Shown piece after piece: positions 10,334 through 22,221 of a stretch of 64,000 nucleotides of DNA. Origin of the DNA: Phanerochaete sordida (taxonomy: Eukaryota > Basidiomycota > Agaricomycetes > Polyporales > Phanerochaetaceae); contig BPQB01000091.1 of the NCBI GenBank assembly GCA_019973155.2, positions 60,343 through 124,342 on the forward strand, in the 5' to 3' direction. The notes beneath the pieces were generated by a model that saw only the letters and a list, made by a program, of their open reading frames with translations, was not told the DNA's origin and searched no databases. The stretch's first letter is position 1. Every line of letters starts with the position of its first letter. The position numbers and the translations under genes were made by a program.

Positions 10334-12106
10334 ATGCCGACCATCTACTCACTGCCACTCGAGATCGTCGTGCTTGTCTTGCAGTGCTACATGCAAGAAG
10401 CACAGGACAAGTGGATACAACACTTACTCGACGAGCAAGGGAGGCGTCGACGTACTCGTTCTTTAGTCCGCCTCCGCCTAAAGCTCCCAGTGCACCGCCT
10501 TTCATCACGTTTAAGCTCTCCCATGTCTGTCGACTCTGGCGCGACATCCTTGGCGCCCACACCGGCTTCTGGTCGCACGTGGATTTTGACCGGGAGAACG
10601 TCGCTACACGCATGCTGAACGGCGCAGGCTCTCATTCGCTCACTGTCACCTACCGGATCCCTAGTGAGGACTGGAGTGGCCACGGCGTCGTCAAGGTCGA
10701 TGGCCGCACAGAGCAACTCCTACAGATGCTCAGGGACAACATCGCGCGCGTCGACACGCTGCTCATGCCCTACCTCCCCGAACTGTTCACCCCAGAGTTC
10801 GCCGCGCAGGCCACCAGCCTCCGCCGCCTCATCTTCACCGGCGACACACCCGCGCCCGCCGAGGACGCCTTCTTCCCCGCTCGCTTCGGCCCGGGCGCGT
10901 GCCCCGCGCTCGCGCACCTCGCGTGCACCCTGCCGATGTGGGAGCCACGTACGCCACTCTGCGTGCCCGCGCTGCGCACGCTCATCGTCAAACGCGTGTT
11001 CGTGCCGGACGTGCTCAACGGCGCCGGCGAGGACGGCGAGGCGTACCTCACCGACCTCGACGAGCTCGTGTACGCGCTCGCGCACACGCCGCGCCTGGAG
11101 CACCTCGACGTCGCGCTCGCGGACGTGTTCTGGGACGCGCAGAAGGCCGCGCTGCCAAAGCTCCAGGCGCTCAACATCCGGGCGACGACGCGCGTATGCG
11201 CCGCGGTCCTGCACCTCGCCGCCCTCCCGCATGACGTAAAAATGCACGCCGAATGCCTCTCCGACCCGGCCTTCGCGACCAACAGCACCACTGCCGTCCT
11301 CGAGCTCCTCACCGAGGCCCTCGCCGCGCCTGCGCCGCCCAGCACACGCTTCGCACCCGCGCGCAGCGCCGCGCTCGCCGCCCGCGGCGCGTACGGCAGT
11401 ACTACGCTGCGCGGCTGGCGGCGCGCGCGCGCGCTCAGCGCCGCCGCGCCGGACGTCGCGCTCCTGCTCGAGATGGGCGCGGACCGCGCAGACATCCGCG
11501 CGCTCCTCGACGTGCTGCCGCTGCACGCGGTGGAGAGCGCGCGCGGCTGGGCGGCCTCGTCTGGGCGCAGGGCGCGCCGGTGTTCGCGTGCGCGCGCGCG
11601 TTCTGCGCGGGGCGCGCGCTGCGGCGGCTCGCGCTCGAGTGCGTGGAGGGCCCCGGCGCGTGGGAGCTGCTCGCGCGCACGCCGGCGACGCGGACGTTCT
11701 TCCGTGGCGTGCGGTTTGAGATGAGGGGCGCGCGGAAGGGGGATAGCGCGCTGACGGAGGAGTTGGAGAGGATGTGCAGCCGTGCGTGGCCTTGCCCCAT
11801 TCTCTCGTCCTGCGCTCACTGCTTCCAGACACGTTCGAGTTCACAGACCACGTCTCCGAGTTCGCCGCCGTCTGCGCGGCGCGCACGGCACGCGGGCTGG
11901 AGCCCTTCGTCGAGATGCGCCACGACAGGGAGGTCCTGCGCCCGCCTGGTGCGCGTGCTCTCGCATGTGTTTCTGTGTCCGGCGCGCTCACGACGGCGCT
12001 CTTTGCAGGTCCGGAGTGGGGGACGCAGAATTATGAGGACTGGCTGCACGGCCCGCATTACATGCGGTATACGGAGGATCCGTGGACTGCAGAGTGCACG
12101 TTATAG
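10334..12106 (+). pseudogene. F-box gene, family B (B2), one frame break
   Basis: Exons 10334-10410, 10467-11781, 11829-11948 and 12009-12106 fit canonical GT..AG introns. The F-box-like start is SLPLEIVVLVLQCYMQ, then, after the first intron, LSHVCRLWRDILGAHTGFW. All exons are in phase except for one event: around 11534-11546 the run AGAGCGCGCGCGGC has one GC dinucleotide more than the B1 copy, which shifts the frame after LPLHAVES. With that dinucleotide discounted the exons sum to 536 whole codons, ending EDPWTAECTL. So this is either a very young pseudogene, a polymorphic allele or an assembly error in a GC repeat. Upstream is the B-type repeat. Confidence 0.72.
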
Positions 12107-12671
12107 CGTGGCTGTCGCTGGCCGCGTCGCTAGGACCGGGCGGGCGGATGAGCTGCGGCGGTGCGCGCGCAGGAGCTGGGGCGGGCATCGCGGTTCTCTG
12201 TTGCCTGTGCTTTGTAGTCTTCGGAGAATAGAACGTATTAGGCCGAACTTAGACTCCCGCACCTTCCCTTCCGCACTCGCTTTTCGCTCGCAAATTCTCT
12301 GCTGGTTCAGTTGTGAAATGTAGTCGAAGACGCTGTGCCGCGGCGTCAGCAGACGGGCCCGGGGTGGGCTGGCAGCGGGGAGAAGGGGCGAGGTTCTTGG
12401 ATTTCCGTCGTATACTGTAGGTCTCCGATAATATGATGTAGTGCCAAATTTCTCCGCGTTCTGTCGGCCTGATCATCTATACGGTCGCTAAGTCTTGGAG
12501 GACGGAGAACCAATTTATCTACACCGACTACGCTACATACATAGCTCAGGTAGTAAAATACCTCGTCGGCTCGTGAGGCAGCTCCTGAGGCGAGCCGGGC
12601 GCTTCATCTGGAGGCAAAATTTGGAGCGCGCGAGCTGCAGTCGCTTACCTGCACTTTGATCAGAGACCACC
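12107..12671. other. Gap between B2 and A3
   Basis: No ORF I can support. It contains the 3' flank of B2 and presumably the A3 promoter. Confidence 0.4.
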
Positions 12672-14489
12672 ATGTCCACAGGTACTTCGACATCTGTTTT
12701 CGCTAGAACACAGCATTGACACTACTTCGCTTCGCAACAGATTCTTCCGTCGCGTCTCTGCCGCTCGAAATATTCGTGGATATATTCGGGCACGCGGCGA
12801 GAGATGCTCATGACGCGTACATCCGCAGTCTTAAGCACGAAGCGCTTCCGACAGACCCAGAACGAGCATGCCCTTACTCCTGGATCCGACTCACACATGT
12901 CTGCCGTGTCTGGCGCTGGATTGCGCTCACGGCGCCCGCGCTGTGGTCCGACGTGTCCATCATCGACGCGGACGCTACCGACGAGATCGTGGCGCGCACA
13001 AACGGCCGCAACATAACCGTCACCTTTCGGCTGCCCAAGTCTGGGGAGGACGATCTCCCGTGGGAGCAAATCGACAACCGCATGGACGTCTACGCGCTGC
13101 TCATCCAGGACGACATCCACCGCATCACGGCCCTCACCGTCCCGGCGATGCTCGAGCTCTTCATCGCGCCCTCCGTAGCGAACGCCAAGCAGCTGCGCTC
13201 CATCACCATGCTCGCTCCAAGCATCGGCAACGGCGCGCCCGGGCCTGCTCCGTTCGCGTTCCCTGCGCTCGAGCACCTCGAGTACCGCTGCCCCGGCCAC
13301 TTCTCGCCCGTCCGCATGTTCAGCCCGACGCTGCGCTCGCTCGTCGTGCAGCCGCTCTGGGAGGATGTCTCAGTGCCACGCGACCCCGTGCGCCTGCTCA
13401 CCGCCCCCGAGCTCGTACGCGCCCTCGCTAGGATGCCCCTGCTCGAGTCGCTCGACGTGCGGCTCCGCGACGCATCCGAAGACGAGCAAGTGCAGACGGT
13501 GGCGGCGTCCCGCCTGCGCCGTGTACGCCTCATGGGAAATACCACGGCCTGTGCGTACATTCTCAAACACGTCGCCTTGCCGCGCGACGTGCAGCTCGCC
13601 GTCGAGTGTCTTGCGGACCAGGTTCGGAACGCGGACGTCACGGTTCCCGTCCTCCACGCGCTCGCAACAACACTTGTGGCGAACGGCAATGCGCCAGTTG
13701 CGCCATGCCATGCGCTCTCGATTGAAGCTGACGCCGAGCCATTCGTGTTCCGTGGCTGGCGATCTGCCGACCCGGCGGGTGTGCGCGGCGAGCCGGACAT
13801 CTCACTGCTCTGCCTTCGGGAGGGACGAAGCGCGGACTTTGAGGCGCTTCTGCGCCCCTTCACTGTGCGCGCCGTGCAGCAGATCCGCATAGCGCGGGTG
13901 CCGCGGGACCTGTTTGGCACGTCCGTTGGTCTCAGTGCCGTCGTTCGGGGCAAGAACCTCCGGCACCTGGTCTTGGACGGTGCGGAGGCTGTCCATGCGC
14001 TCGAGGTGCTCGTCAGCACGACCGCGACGGACGTCACCCTTGCGGACATCAACTTCAAGCCGTCGGAACCCGCAGAAGCGGAGCGGTGGCTGGACGCGTG
14101 GGCGATCAGTACGCGGCTTTTTCTCCACGTTGCACGTTTGCCATGCTGACCTCAGAGACGCAGCTGATACGCCTGTTTCGCCTGACGAGCCAAGCTCGAT
14201 TGCGGATCTCGCTGAGCTTCTTCTCAACCGCGCCGCGGAGGGTCGTTCCCTGCGCAGGCTCGAGATCGTAGGCGCAAAGAACGTCAAAGCGGACGGCATC
14301 GAAAACGTGAGAAAACATGTCGGCGAGCTACGTTGGGACGGAGCTGAGGTCGTACACCTGCGCCCCGGTGAGTGCTCCGCCAAATTTTGGCATGGCGGAC
14401 CCAGTCTCACAATACATGACCCCTCGTTCAAGCTTAAAAATATACGTGCCGCTGAGGATCATCAATTATATTTGGAAGCAATTTGTTAG
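12672..14489 (+). CDS. F-box protein, family A (A3)
   Basis: Exons 12672-12681, 12741-14108 and 14164-14489 give 567 residues. The first coding exon is only 10 nt (ATGTCCACAG), spliced in phase to code MST + DSSVASLPLEIF. The F-box-like region is LPLEIFVDIFGHAARDAHD, then THVCRVWRWIALTAPALW. The body is Leu-rich. The last intron here is 55 nt, and the final exon (IADLAELLLNRAAEGRSL, GIENVRKHV) runs on about 30 residues longer than in A1, A2 and A4. The truncated copy at 1176-1628 is its closest relative in the window. Likely SCF receptor; the Skp1 contact is inferred only from the F-box pattern. Confidence 0.8.
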
Positions 14490-14617
14490 CGAAGCGCGTA
14501 AAGCAGAATATAAATGAATACCAGCTTGGTCCACGGTAGGCATGTGTGTAAGACGCAGTGAGAAAATGTTCAGGGCTTTGTGCAGGATGACGACCTTCCT
14601 TAGATCCCTTCTAGGTC

Positions 14618-14880
14618 TCCTACCACATCTCCGAGTTCTCCACCGCCTGCGTGCGGCGCGCGGCGCGCGAGCTGCAGCCCTTCGTCGAGATGCGCCACGC
14701 CAGGAAGGTCCCGCCGCTCCCGCGCCCCCTTTGTACATACGCTCTCACCCGCGTGTTTCTAAGCCTGGCTTGACCGTGACTGCCGCATCTGCAAATCCAG
14801 ACGTTGTGATACACGCGTTCCGCGACTGGTCTTATGGCATGCGGCACCCGCGGTATACGGAGGAGCCAATTGCGAGGAGC
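14618..14880 (+). pseudogene. 3' fragment of a family B F-box gene
   Basis: Matches the last two exons of B2: ISEFSTACVRRAARELQPF aligns with the VSEFAAVCAARTARGLEPF segment, and the GCGGTATACGGAGGA block near the end of B2 is present at about 14850. The F-box and middle are absent. Its position between A3 and A4 restores the A-B-A-B order of the array. Confidence 0.65.
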
Positions 14881-15134
14881 AGTTGTCGCTCCGTAAGTTT
14901 TCTCGTTGCATCCGGCGTCCTATGCGAATGTCAGCGTTGCTTCAATTTGAACCTGGCGGTGGACACCATCGAAGCCTGGGGTCAGAGTGAAGACAGGTCG
15001 CTCGGCGAGAATGAGAACGAGAACGAGATGGATTGAACTGACTACGGGGCGACCAAGCCCGAGACTGGGCGCTTCGAATGCCTCGCCCAATCCGTACGAA
15101 GCCTCGTGGCATACCTTCCTTTATCTCGACCACC
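14881..15134. other. Short gap before A4
   Basis: No gene; presumed A4 promoter and leader. Confidence 0.35.
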
Positions 15135-16888
15135 ATGTCCACAGGTAGCTATTTTTTCCAATTGATTTAGACGGAGCTGTGTGACTTACAACCCTCTCAG
15201 CGGCTGCTAAATCCCGTATCATGGCTCTACCACCGGAGCTATTCGTGGAAATATTCGGGCACGCAGCTAGAGATGCTCATTGCGCCTACCTCCGCAGTAT
15301 CAAGAATGAAGCACTTCCGACAGACTCAGCCTGCCCAAGCCCGTATTGCTGGATCTACATTACGCATGTTTCCCGCCTTTGGCGTGCGATTGCGCTCTCA
15401 AGGCCTGCGTTATGGTCGGACGTCTCCGTCATCGACGCGGACGCTACCAAAAAGATCATGAAGCGCACAGGAAGTCACAGCATCACCATTACCTTCCATC
15501 TTTCCGTGAACCCAGATACAGGCTCGGTTAATCTAAGGGCAGGGGTCTTCGACAGGATATCCAAGTACAAATGCCTGCTCACGGAGGAGATCCGCCGCGT
15601 CACGGAGGTCACCGCACCAGCGATGCTTGAATGCTTCACCCCCGCCGTCGCGGCGCAAGCGATCCGACTTCGCTCCCTCGTCCTTCTTCCTCCGAATGCC
15701 GAAGATATCAATCCTTCGTCCACGTCGCTCGCGTTCCCGGCGCTCGCACACCTCGAATTCCGCGCCGCATGCCGCGGACTGCCGACACCTCTGCTCTGCG
15801 AAACGTTGCGCACGCTCGTCGTACAGCCCGCTCGGTCGGACGTTTGGCACCACCCTGATAGAGCGCAGGGACTCGACGTGCTTGATCTCCTGCCGGCGCT
15901 GTGCCGCATGCCCCTCCTCGAGTCATTGGATGTGAGCATCTTGGATACCATGGCTACGCTCGCCGACTCCGGAAACGTGCCCGCGCCGCACCTTCGCAAC
16001 GTGCGGATTGCCGGTGCGGCGTCGGTCTGTACATACTTCCTGCAGCACGTCGCTCTGCCACCTGACGCACGCCTGGCCGTCGATTGCACCGCGCGGGACT
16101 TCATGTACCGTGGGGTCCCGATAGCAGTCCCCCACGCAATGGCGACACAGCTTCACGATTCGCATAGCGCCCTGCATGCGCCCTGTGAGGCCTTCTCAAT
16201 CGAAGACGCGGACGGCGGGCACGTACTGTGCGGCTGGCGGCGCGCGGACGAGCGGTTCGCGGCGGATACGGCGGACGTCGTGCTACGCTGCGCGCCGTAC
16301 GAGCTCGCGCCGTACCTCGGAGTCCTCCTGCGCCCGTCTACGTTAGGCGACGTGGAGCATGTCAGGATTGCGTGCGCGCACCTGGATCAGTATGTGCTCT
16401 ACAATGGGTTCACCGAAATCGCACGCCGTGCAGGCGTGCGCAACCTGGTGCTGGACGGCGTCAAGGCTGGGATGGTGCTGCGTCTCCTTCCCATTACGGC
16501 GGCAGCGAGCGTCACGCTCATGAGTATCAAGTTCGAGCCGTCAGGCCCCGCATACGCGAAGCATTGGGAGGCCAACATGGCCCGCAGTACGCTTAATTTA
16601 TCTGCCCATTTCCATTATGAGTGCTCACAGATGGTCTGTGCAGAGCCCACATTTTTTGTGCAAGACCAGCCGGACAGTGTGGAAGAGCTCGCTAGGCTGC
16701 TTGCTAAGGAAACTGCGGAAGAGCGCGCGATGCGCAGGCTACAAATTATGCGCGTAAAGAACGTCAGAGCAGACGACGTCGAGAGGCTGCGGCCACACGT
16801 CGTCGAGCTGAGCTGGGATGGAGTCGAGGCCATGGACCTGAGCTATGGTAGGCTTATGCCGATTACTGTCGGTGACCTGAGTTTCTAA
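15135..16888 (+). CDS. F-box protein, family A (A4)
   Basis: Exons 15135-15144, 15201-16586 and 16644-16888 give 546 residues. The 10-nt first exon (ATGTCCACAG) splices in phase into CGGCTGCTAAATCC, giving MSTAAAKSRIMALPPELF. The F-box-like part is ALPPELFVEIFGHAARDAH, then THVSRLWRAIALSRPALW. The rest is Leu-rich and aligns with A1 and A2. The last intron is 57 nt, again a multiple of three and without a stop. It is the rightmost member of the array. Function by family: candidate substrate receptor of an SCF ubiquitin ligase. Confidence 0.8.
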
Positions 16889-17388
16889 TGAAACTGTCTA
16901 TGCAGATAGTACAGACTAGCGTGTCAACAGCCACCACAGACTTAGAAATCCAATGCTTTTCTAAGTCGTTGGGATTGCTTAGCGTGCTCTATCTGCTTTC
17001 CTGGCACAGATGCTCAGTACGAGGTGCAGTCGGCGAGTTTTGGGGATAGCGAAGGTCTTGGGGCAGCTCACGAGGTAGTAAGCGAATTGCGTTTGTAGAG
17101 CAGGCCGCGGTTCAGCAATACTAGGGGTTGGGTTTGGGGTGTAGCGTCTATAAGTGAATAGGCGATCAAGCAGGATAGTGAGATACGAGCACGCGAGTAA
17201 CGAGAGACGTAGCCTAAGTGAGTATACCGAACATAAAGATACTGTAAATACACCAGCACCGCTACATTGTCCCTAAAATCAACGCTATAATGCTCTCCCT
17301 GCTCGTCGGGACAGCGTGGGACACTGCTTACTCCGCTGTAACACCCGCCTTTTCATTCCCATGACGCTAACAATGCCCCGTTATCATC
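16889..17388. other. Gap with a zinc-finger gene remnant
   Basis: Between A4 and C1. Holds the decayed fragment at 17021-17190; otherwise nothing recognised. Confidence 0.45.
17021..17190 (-). pseudogene. Decayed fragment of the ZNF511-like gene
   Basis: Plus-strand blocks GAGGTGCAG, GCGAAGGTCTTGGGGCAGCTC, GGTAGTAAGCGAA and GCGTTTGTAGAG follow in order the blocks at 7066-7145 of the zinc-finger gene (exon 3 start and second intron). Differences are mostly G/C to A/T. It shows that the zinc-finger gene was once part of the duplicated unit. Confidence 0.65.
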
Positions 17389-18570
17389 TCAAGTTCTATA
17401 CCGTCTAAGCTTGGCCCGCAAGCTAGCAGCTGTTAGAATATGAGCAGAGCTCCTACAATAAATCAGTGACCGCTGAGAATATATCCTCAGCGATGAAGGT
17501 ACGCACGGAGGTCGAGTGCCATATGCGGGAAGGGTCTCGTCTGAGTGGGAACCCCGCTCTGCCCTGCCAGCCATACTCACTTCTTGGATAGATGTCGACG
17601 ACACTGCATCTTCCGTGCTGACTTCGCTGAGTGCACGAGCGCGATAGCCTCTGCTGTCCAAGCGATCAACACGCGTGGCGAGACGATGCGCCTCACGCTG
17701 CCGTCTGTGCCGCTTCCAAGCGGCGAAAGCGACAACCAGCAGTAATATGACCGCGCACGATGCGGCCGCTGCAGTGGCAACAGTTCTGATCTTGCTCGAT
17801 GTACCATTTGGCAGCGGTGCGACTGCCGATGGCCCCGGGCTCTGCGCTGATTGCAGGGACGTGGCTGCGGCAGAGAGAGGCGATATTGCCGATGTATGCG
17901 CTGTCGCAGAGGCTGGGGGTGTCACTGCTAATGTGACTGCTGCAGGGGATGTCGGCGGCACCGCCGCGGTTGTTGCTACAGAGGAAGGCGATAGCACAGC
18001 CCCAGTTGTCGGCAAAAACGTTGACGAGATTCCGCCGTTGCTCGGCATGCCGATGTACTCCAAGTAATCGAACCATAGGAAGTTTTTCCCCATTACATCG
18101 TCCAGCAAGGTCGCGACGATGGTATGTGCGCCAAGAGATAGTTGCGGTGAGGCGTACAGTGTTGAGTTGTAGCGATGGGTGGCAGACAGTGGGACTGTCA
18201 GAGTATTCGCGGTCGCCCCCTTGTTGTCTACCACGAAGGCGACAACGCTTGTCGGGCCCGCTTCCGAGAGCGGGATAGTGCCGTACCATGAGACCTGTGT
18301 GCCTGCAGTGCGTGTCAGCGGCTGCATATACGCCGGGTCCTGCGGGCGTACCGGTGAACGAAAACGTAAGCGTTGAGCCGTTTGACTGCGGTGCGTGCGT
18401 CGTGCTAGAGATAAATGTGACTTTTAGCATGAGTAGCGCATCGCGTGCCACGCATTCCAGAGGAACTATGCCTACCCATCGTATTCTACTCCAGCAGTTC
18501 CCGCAAGTTGGAACGTTCCATGATACTTAACCCTTGGGTCACTGTCATCGACCACGATTACGGCTGACAT
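17389..18570 (-). CDS. Single-pass membrane protein, family C (C1)
   Basis: Exons 18570-18476 (95 nt), 18404-18352 (53 nt) and 18302-17389 give 353 residues. The N terminus, without a signal peptide, reads MSAVIVVDDSDPRVKYHG; exon 2 gives the THAPQSNGSTLTFSFTGT strand; exon 3 carries the WYGTIP, VAFVVD and FLWFDYLEY blocks. A Ser/Thr/Pro stalk (about 135-215) leads to one membrane helix (about 222-244) and a basic WKRHRRQR stop-transfer. The tail has LPAY at the place where paralogues have PPPSY. The ectodomain pattern suggests a galactose-binding-like beta-sandwich, an inference. Orientation is opposite to most of the array. Confidence 0.82.
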
Positions 18571-19130
18571 GTGGTCCGATTTGTCGAAGAATGGAGGGCG
18601 GGGGTCGATATGTGGAAAGTTGGAATGTTGCGGACACCACTGGCAGCGCAGTTATTTACCGGCTTTGAGTAGCCCAATCCGATGATCAATCCACAGCGTT
18701 GCACCTCGAGTACTGAGCCTCAGCTCCACATATCGCTGCCAATATCTGCAGTCATCACTATGCAGATAGATGGTGGACAGACATTTCATGCAAAGAGGTC
18801 TGTGTGCGTACACTTGGATGCGTCGTCGTCTGGTATGACGGTAAGCCCATCTGTAATATCACAACAGAGCATTAGATGCTTCGAAACCGCTGTCCATCAC
18901 GAGAAACGACACAGAAATCTTGTGATCACCTCAATCGAGGTTATGTACTTCGTTACGAGGAGCGGCTCCGGGCGAGCTGACTCCATCGACGGCGATGCAC
19001 CGCCGGATATGTACACTTTTCGATGTCGAGATCATTGCGTCGAGAGCCATGCTGTAAAGGCACACAGACTGTTGAGAAAGCACCACAACCCACATAAATT
19101 CACCAAACAAGTACAGCACCCAGACCGCCC
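18571..19130. other. Gap between C1 and C2
   Basis: A stretch left of the C2 stop stays open on the minus strand, but only in a frame not used by the spliced C2 gene. No gene seen. Confidence 0.4.
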
Positions 19131-20368
19131 TCAGCCCACGTACGCCGGCGGACTCTCCTCGCCTTCGGGCCCTGCATGTGGATGACGCACGACCCCCGCT
19201 ATGCCTGGGTCGCCAACATATGATAGGACGACGCTTTCCTTCGAGTGCGCTGCGCCGTCCGCGAGGAACGGCCGGTGCACGGCTGGTGGAGTTGGAAGTG
19301 ACCGCTGGTGTACCACCCTCTCCACTTCCAAGGAAAGCCGCTGGTGCACGGACGTCGATGCCGAAACAGAGAGCGCGCTCGATGGCGGCGCTGAGAGGGA
19401 CGCCGGTGCGCTCGCGGGAGTGTGGAGCGCCACGAAGGCCGTTTCCGGTGGGGCTGGGCCGACGATCAGCGTTTGGCGGAGGGAGGAGAGACATGGACGT
19501 ACTATCAAAGGAAAGGCTCGCGTGACCAAGGATGCTCTCGCGCGAGCCTTGGAATGGTTTTGTGCGCTTCCTGCGCCTCCAGAGGACGTACGCGGAGAGT
19601 AGGAGGAGGATGAGTGCGATGGGGACGATGATCGCTGGGAGGATCGCGCCGAGGTGCGAGGTTTTGTGTGTGGTAGTTGCTAGCGCAGGGGTGTCGGAGG
19701 GCGTCGGCGAGGATGAGGACGTGGACGCAGACGACGCGGGGTCCGCAGCCGTGGAGGACGACCCACTCGAAGTCGGCGCTGAGCCCGACGCCAGCACCAG
19801 CCCGGTACCACTTGCGGACGCGGATGTCGCGGGGAGCGGCACGTACTGGACGAAGTCGATCCACACGAGGTCACCCTCCTGCACGTTCTGCGCGACGACG
19901 TTCAGCGTGTGCGTGCCGGGGCTCAGCTCGCCCGAGCTCCACCACATGTGCTGGTACACGGGCTGGGGCGGCTGCGGGGGCGTGACATTCGCGGCGGTCG
20001 CGAAGTCATTGTCGACCATGAAGAGCGAAGTGCTTGGAGGAGTGGTCGGCGCGCCAGATATCGTGCCGTAGACCGCGACGCTTGTGCCTGGCGCAGATCA
20101 GCCTGGGCGAGGGACTGTAGGTTGTGGAATATGACGTACCGTCGAATGTGAAGGCGAGTCTGGAGCCGTTCGCCGTGGCCCCATGCGTTGTGCTGCCAAT
20201 CAGCACGAACTGTTCAGTTTATGTAGCAACGACCAGGGACAGGATGACGTACCCGTCGAACTCTGTCCCAGGTGCAGTGTTTCCTCCAAGAAACCATCCT
20301 CCGCTGTAGGTTATGCTCAGGTCTGCGTCGTCGACCTGTATGGGTGTCGGACCATCTACAGCTGCCAT
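19131..20368 (-). CDS. Single-pass membrane protein, family C (C2), PPAY tail
   Basis: Exons 20368-20253 (116 nt), 20192-20140 (53 nt), 20087-19503 and 19453-19131 give 358 residues. The N terminus is MAAVDGPTPIQVDDADL, seven codons longer than in the other members. Ectodomain blocks are VAVYGTISGAP, HMWWSSGELSPGTHTL and VWIDFVQYVP. The helix (about 200-223, LPAIIVPIALILLLL) is followed by WRRRKRTK. A 49-nt intron with a perfect GTACGT donor is needed to reach the tail frame, which ends EESPPAYVG, so the PPxY motif lies 4 residues from the end. This subfamily (VWIDF not LWFDY) is the source of the three decayed copies at 27.0, 31.9 and 39.8 kb. Confidence 0.8.
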
Positions 20369-22221
20369 AGCGAGGAGAGTGATAAACGAATGAGGGTGTA
20401 TACGCGGCCAGTCAATGGGATGAGGTGTAAAGGAGTGTCGGGGGCAGCCACAGGCTGTCAGGCTATGATCAGAGTGCAGGCGAGATGGCGGAAGGAGTGG
20501 AAAGCAGGCCAGCAAGGCCTCCGCAACGGTATATGAACAGTGGGCGTCTCGCACTAGCCGCACCTCGCCCAAATGACAGAGAGAGATGGCATCACAGGGT
20601 CGCAGGCAACGGCGGAAAATTCCCAAAGCGGGCTATGTTTTCGGACAAACTGCGACCCGGATCGCACTTCGATTGTGCACACCTGAGGGCCTCGCAGGAC
20701 CCCGCAACGGCAGAGGCGGATAGCTGGTCGCGGTGGGGTGCCGCAGCTACACGAGCCTCACTTGTGTCCGCTCTGGGAGGACTGCGCAGCGCTCCTGTGA
20801 CTCCATCTGCCGATTGGCACAAGATATCTCTCACCGTAGTGCGCGAGGTCTCCATGCGCTGAGAGTGCGTGTGGTGCAAGTGAGGGACCGCGCCCAGTCA
20901 CGGGAGCATCATGCTCGGAGAACCCTCGTCGAACCGAATAAGCAGCCTTGAGCTTGAGATTAGACGTGAGCGTGAGAAGTCTCCAAGGATGCATTAGCGG
21001 TACGAAGCGCAGATGCGTTTGAAGTGGTATTTGACGATACCTGTGGTCTGTACGCCGGTCGCATGGCGGTCGAGGTGAAGAGATATCTGGCGCTTCGCTC
21101 CTGCGGGCTTCGGGCTGGATCCGTACCAAGCGCCGTCGCTGACCGGACCTGCCAGGCCCACTGTCACGTTCGCCGACTCTGCGCGGAGTCCGGCCCCTGC
21201 AGTTTCCTATGCAAGACCCTGTAGTTTATACAAAAGGCGTCCGCTATCAATATGCCAGCGCCTTGACCCGCGCGGTCAAGGCCGCAGCGAACATGTCCGT
21301 GGCGTTCGGCGACGGTTCGGACATCCCCGCGGTTACAGAGCTTGTCGCGCTCGTTTCTGCCGTCCTGCAGCGCCTTTGATGTACCTGGAGTGGCTGCTCG
21401 GTGTGTCCGTGTGTTCTGTTGGCTTTGAGCACAGCCGTGTGACAGAAGACGTCCTTCGTATAGGCCACTGCGTACGCGAGTATACGCTCGGCTTGCAGGC
21501 TCTGCGTTACCATTGCTGCACTCCTCTGATGACAGTTCTCGTCTCACCACTTTCCGAGCAAGCGATGAATGCAATGACGGTCTAGCATCGCTACTGCCAA
21601 GAAGCCGTGTGACAATGATAGCCTGCGGACTGACCGTAGCCAAGCCCGGTGACCATGTATACAGCATGTTGTATAGCATGGTATCACGACTGTATGGCGG
21701 CTCAAACACGCCCTCTATAAGAGCCTTCAAGTTCGCTGCGAAAACAAGCTAATGTCTGTGGAGGAATTCGTGCCACCAAGCCTCGTCTGTCTGCTTTATT
21801 CAGCGACGTCTCACACAAATCGTATGTAGGCCATTGCAAGAATCGTGATGTGAAGCCTGCACTCTCAGCGGCGCTCGTTCATGACAGATCAGGGGCGCCG
21901 TGTGGCATCTATGCATGGCCCGATGGTAGTCGCGAAGGCCGTCCGTCAAGTCGGACAGTGATGTATAGCGTCTCGCCTGATCACTAGTGGGCATGATGCA
22001 CACATCAGGCATCTGTCCATCTCGTAGAAAAGTGTATCACCTATGTAATCTCTAGATACAATGCCCTGCCATAATACTGGGTTGTTAGCCGATGTACTGC
22101 TCAGCGGAGCGTCATTCTACGGACTCAAAAGGCACAGCGGATAATGCGACTGCGCTGCCGCTGGTAGCCGCAAAATCCCCGAGAAGCACACCCCTACAGC
22201 CCAGCCCAGCACAATCGAAGT
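20369..22221. other. 1.85-kb gap between C2 and C3
   Basis: No gene I can support. The part 21376-21700 resembles 33003-33275, upstream of C5, notably the stretch around 21594-21660 (GCTACTGCCAAGAAGCCGTG against GCTACTGGTAAGAAGCTGTG). So it is a duplicated upstream region shared by C3 and C5. A short GCCTTGACC/GGTCAAGGC hairpin lies near 21262-21284. Confidence 0.45.

Noticed and set aside
18931..19453. Long minus-strand frame continuing past C2 exon 3 to 18931
   Set aside because: A canonical 49-nt intron leads into another frame that ends in PPAY like the relatives; the exons then sum to whole codons. The continuation is an unspliced read-through.
21131..21390. Frame with YTKGVRYQYASALTRAV at 21.2 kb as part of a gene
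   Set aside because: Only about 50 codons between stops, no start or splice support and no known family.
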